Of a stretch of DNA of 64,000 nt, positions 61,849 to 64,000 are shown piece by piece. A program made the position numbers and the translations under genes. The notes under the pieces were generated by a model. The model had not been told where the DNA came from and made no database searches. It saw only the letters and a list, made by a program, of their open reading frames with translations. The DNA lies in NCBI RefSeq assembly GCF_037076345.1, contig NZ_AP024702.1, positions 2,914,001-2,978,000 of the forward strand, written 5' to 3'. This DNA comes from Haloferula helveola (lineage in GTDB: Bacteria; Verrucomicrobiota; Verrucomicrobiia; Verrucomicrobiales; Akkermansiaceae). The stretch's first letter is position 1, and every line of letters starts with the position of its first letter.

Positions 61849-63162
61849 TTGAGCGTGGAGCAATCCCTTTCCAAAGATTCCGTGATCGGTGTGGTCGGAC
61901 TCGGCTACGTCGGTTTGCCGCTGCTGCTGGCCTATGCCAAGGCGGGCTACCGATCGCTCGGCCTCGACATCGATGCGGCCAAGCCGGACGCGTTGCTGGC
62001 AGGCAAGACCTACATCAAGCACATCCCCGACGCGCAGGTCGCCGAGGCCAAGGCTGCGGGGACGCTCGATGCGACGACGGATTTCTCACGGGTTGCGGAG
62101 TGCGATGCGCTGATCCTTTGCGTGCCGACACCACTGGACGAACACTTCGAGCCGGACCTCAGCTACGTCGTAAGCACCATCGAGTCGATTGTCCCCGGCC
62201 TGCGGAAGGGTCAGGTGGTCAGCCTCGAGAGCACGACCTACCCGGGAACCACCGACGAGGAACTGGTCACCCGCATCGAGGCGGCCGGCTTCAAGGTCGG
62301 TGAGGACATTCACGTCGTCTATTCACCCGAGCGCGAGGACCCGGGGAATCCCGACTTCGCCGCCACCAATATCCCGAAGGTCGTCGGCGGTATTACCCCG
62401 GCGTGTCTCGACGCCGGCGTTGCGCTCTATGGCGCGGTCTTTGATGAGGTGGTGCCGGTGAGCTCGTGCAAGGTCGCGGAGCTGACCAAACTGCTGGAAA
62501 ACATCTACCGCGCGGTGAACATCGGTCTGGTCAACGAGCTGAAAGTCGCCGCCGACCGCATGGGGATCGATATCTGGGAGGTCATCCGCGCGGCCTCGAC
62601 CAAGCCTTTCGGCTTCAAGCCGTTCTATCCGGGACCGGGTCTCGGAGGTCACTGCATTCCGATCGATCCGTTCTATCTGACGTGGAAAGCGCGCGAGTAC
62701 GGCGTCCATACGCGCTTCATCGAACTCGCCGGCGAGATCAACCGTGCGATGCCCGAGTACGTGATCCATCGTACGATGGAGGCCCTCAATAGTCGCGGCA
62801 AGCCGGTCAAGGGCAGCCGGGTGCTGCTCATGGGCCTCGCCTACAAGCCGGACGTTGATGACATGCGCGAGTCTCCGACCTTCGAGCTGCTCGACGGCTT
62901 CAAGCGTCTTGGTGCGGAGGTTGCCTATTACGACCCGCACGTCCTCGAGGTCGGGCCGACCCGCGAGCACATGGAATGGGCCGGCACCCGTTCGGTCGAT
63001 TGGAACGAGGACGTGATCCGCTCCTTCGACTGCGCCGTCATCGCCACCCACCACAAGGCCTTCGATCTTGGCAGCCTCTCTGCTTGGTCCGACCTGATCG
63101 TCGACACCCGCAACGCCATGGCGGTGGTGGAGACCCCCGACGGGCAGGTCGTTAAAGCGTAG
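61849..63162 (+). CDS. UDP-N-acetylhexosamine 6-dehydrogenase (WbpA-like)
   Basis: A 437-residue nucleotide-sugar dehydrogenase: VVGLGYVGLPLLLA (NAD), VPTPLDEHFEPDLSYV, LESTTYPGTTDEEL, SPEREDPGN and catalytic Cys in GGHCIPIDPFYL. C-terminal UDP-binding domain: GLAYKPDVDDMRESPTFEL. It most resembles WbpA/VipA-type enzymes, which oxidise UDP-GlcNAc or UDP-GalNAc to uronates. The start is either TTG 61849 or GTG 61855, right after the mutase gene. Confidence 0.92.
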   Translation: MSVEQSLSKDSVIGVVGLGYVGLPLLLAYAKAGYRSLGLDIDAAKPDALLAGKTYIKHIPDAQVAEAKAAGTLDATTDFSRVAECDALILCVPTPLDEHFEPDLSYVVSTIESIVPGLRKGQVVSLESTTYPGTTDEELVTRIEAAGFKVGEDIHVVYSPEREDPGNPDFAATNIPKVVGGITPACLDAGVALYGAVFDEVVPVSSCKVAELTKLLENIYRAVNIGLVNELKVAADRMGIDIWEVIRAASTKPFGFKPFYPGPGLGGHCIPIDPFYLTWKAREYGVHTRFIELAGEINRAMPEYVIHRTMEALNSRGKPVKGSRVLLMGLAYKPDVDDMRESPTFELLDGFKRLGAEVAYYDPHVLEVGPTREHMEWAGTRSVDWNEDVIRSFDCAVIATHHKAFDLGSLSAWSDLIVDTRNAMAVVETPDGQVVKA

Positions 63163-63250
63163 AGCCAAGAGCGTAGAGCGGGGAGTCAGGCTCCCGACCC
63201 ACTCCTCTCCCGGCTTTTCCAACTCTTGGCTCTCAGCTCCAAGCTCCTTG
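63161..63250. repeat. Intergenic element with 11-bp inverted repeat
   Basis: AGAGCCAAGAG (63161-63171) and CTCTTGGCTCT (63223-63233) pair over a 51-base loop that holds a smaller hairpin, GGGAG-TCAGG-CTCCC. The right side carries CAGCTCCAAGCTCC, related to the repeat inside the helicase gene. Confidence 0.5.
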
Positions 63251-63255
63251 CTCAT

Positions 63256-64000
63256 ATGAAGAAAATCTACATCGCCGGTCACCGCGGCATGGTCGGATCC
63301 GCACTTGTCCGTGAGGCGGAGAACCGGGGTGGGTTCGAAGTCCTCGCGGCCGGTCGAGACCGAGTCGATCTCTGCGACCAGTCCGACACCTTCGCGTTCC
63401 TCGCCGAGGAGAAGCCGGACATCGTGATCATTGCGGCGGCCAAGGTCGGAGGCATCCATGCCAACTCGACCTACCCGGCCGACTTCATCTACGAGAACCT
63501 CGCGATCGCCGCCAATCTCGTGGAGGGCAGCCGCCAGGCCGGGGCGGGGCGGGTTCTGTTCCTCGGGTCGTCATGCATCTATCCCAAGATGGCGCCGCAG
63601 CCGATGCCCGAGGACTGTCTTCTCACGAGTCCTCTCGAGACGACCAACGAGGCCTACGCCATTGCCAAGATCGCCGGTCTCAAGATGTGCCAGCACTACC
63701 GGGCACAGCACGGGCTGATGTATCACTCCGCGATGCCGACCAATCTCTATGGTCCGGGTGACAACTATCACGCCGAGAATTCCCACGTGATCCCCGCGCT
63801 CATCCGGCGCTTCCACGAGGCGAAGGAAGCCGGAGCGGAAAGCGTCGCGATCTGGGGCACGGGCACGCCGCGACGCGAGTTCCTTCACGTCGACGACCTC
63901 GCGGCGGCCTGCTTCCACCTCCTCAAGCTCGAAAATCCTCCGGATTGGGTAAATGTCGGCGTCGGCGATGACGTCACGATCCTCCAACTTGCCACGCTGG
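63256..64000 (+). CDS. fcl: GDP-L-fucose synthase, 3' end cut by the window
   Basis: The frame runs from ATG 63256 to the window end without a stop (248 residues visible; full length is usually about 310-320). The NADP motif is [29 protein letters not shown] holds the catalytic Ser region, and [15 protein letters not shown] the Tyr-Lys pair. [27 protein letters not shown] and [16 protein letters not shown] are typical. It makes GDP-L-fucose from GDP-4-keto-6-deoxymannose. Confidence 0.94.
   Translation, partial: MKKIYIAGHRGMVGSALVREAENRGGFEVLAAGRDRVDLCDQSDTFAFLAEEKPDIVIIAAAKVGGIHANSTYPADFIYENLAIAANLVEGSRQAGAGRVLFLGSSCIYPKMAPQPMPEDCLLTSPLETTNEAYAIAKIAGLKMCQHYRAQHGLMYHSAMPTNLYGPGDNYHAENSHVIPALIRRFHEAKEAGAESVAIWGTGTPRREFLHVDDLAAACFHLLKLENPPDWVNVGVGDDVTILQLATL

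Noticed and set aside
1-64000. CRISPR arrays, tRNA or rRNA genes, prophage or anti-phage defence islands
   Set aside because: No regularly spaced direct repeats, cloverleaf-type sequences, integrase, transposase or known defence genes were seen. The SNF2 helicase alone is not enough to call a defence system.

Overview
The window is high-GC, densely coded bacterial DNA that most resembles a marine or aquatic Verrucomicrobiota genome (Luteolibacter/Haloferula-type Verrucomicrobiae). The evidence is several CxPxR sulfatases, a PEP-CTERM protein, very large secreted repeat proteins, secreted thioredoxin-like proteins, few Shine-Dalgarno sites in some operons, and housekeeping genes (leuS, dnaE, rdgB, sthA) of ordinary bacterial type. 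This assignment is inference from gene content. No rRNA, tRNA, CRISPR array, prophage or insertion sequence was seen.

Layout. 1-3.5 kb: the 3' part of a secreted tail-fibre-like protein, then a serine beta-lactamase-fold hydrolase and a possible 40-residue small ORF. 3.5-6.2 kb (-): a SWIM/SNF2 helicase. 6.4-9.3 kb: an HtrA-type protease with four PDZ-like modules, followed by a secreted paralogue that has lost two catalytic residues. 9.4-19.6 kb: a sulfatase-rich region holding four secreted sulfatases, a secreted glutathione peroxidase, a small membrane protein, a lipoprotein and a soluble transhydrogenase. 19.7-21.5 kb: an SLBB protein and a convergent unknown membrane-anchored protein.

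21.6-38.3 kb (-): one compact six-gene operon of exported proteins. It runs from a 315-aa secreted protein to a LamG protein, a 3421-aa giant protein, an 837-aa Calx-beta/TSP3 protein, a PEP-CTERM protein, and finally a parvulin-type foldase lipoprotein. The C-terminus of the giant protein looks like a distant relative of the Tc-toxin TcA C-terminal region. This is the best candidate for an undescribed system.

38.6-46.5 kb: a coiled-coil periplasmic protein, a YkgJ-type cysteine-cluster protein, a YceH homologue, leuS, an SRPBCC/GyrI-like protein, two tandem secreted thioredoxins and rdgB. 46.5-49.2 kb: a translationally coupled trio of unknown function (tandem DUF3592 membrane protein, small beta-rich protein, P-loop NTPase). 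49.2-52.8 kb: an NlpC/P60-like lipoprotein, a HAD phosphatase, a DUF2288 protein, a small unknown protein and a membrane-tethered TAXI-type binding protein. 52.9-56.4 kb: dnaE. 56.5-58.4 kb: a secreted protein built from four copies of a unit of about 133 residues.

58.4-64 kb: the start of an exopolysaccharide/O-antigen locus. A GbsR/MarR-like regulator overlaps a NusG/RfaH-like factor. These are followed by UDP-glucuronate decarboxylase, UDP-galactopyranose mutase, a UDP-HexNAc dehydrogenase and a truncated GDP-L-fucose synthase. Two near-identical inverted repeats, one before the regulator and one before the sugar genes, look like operators of the regulator. Short palindromic repeats mark many intergenic gaps, and two related ones appear to have entered coding linkers in frame.
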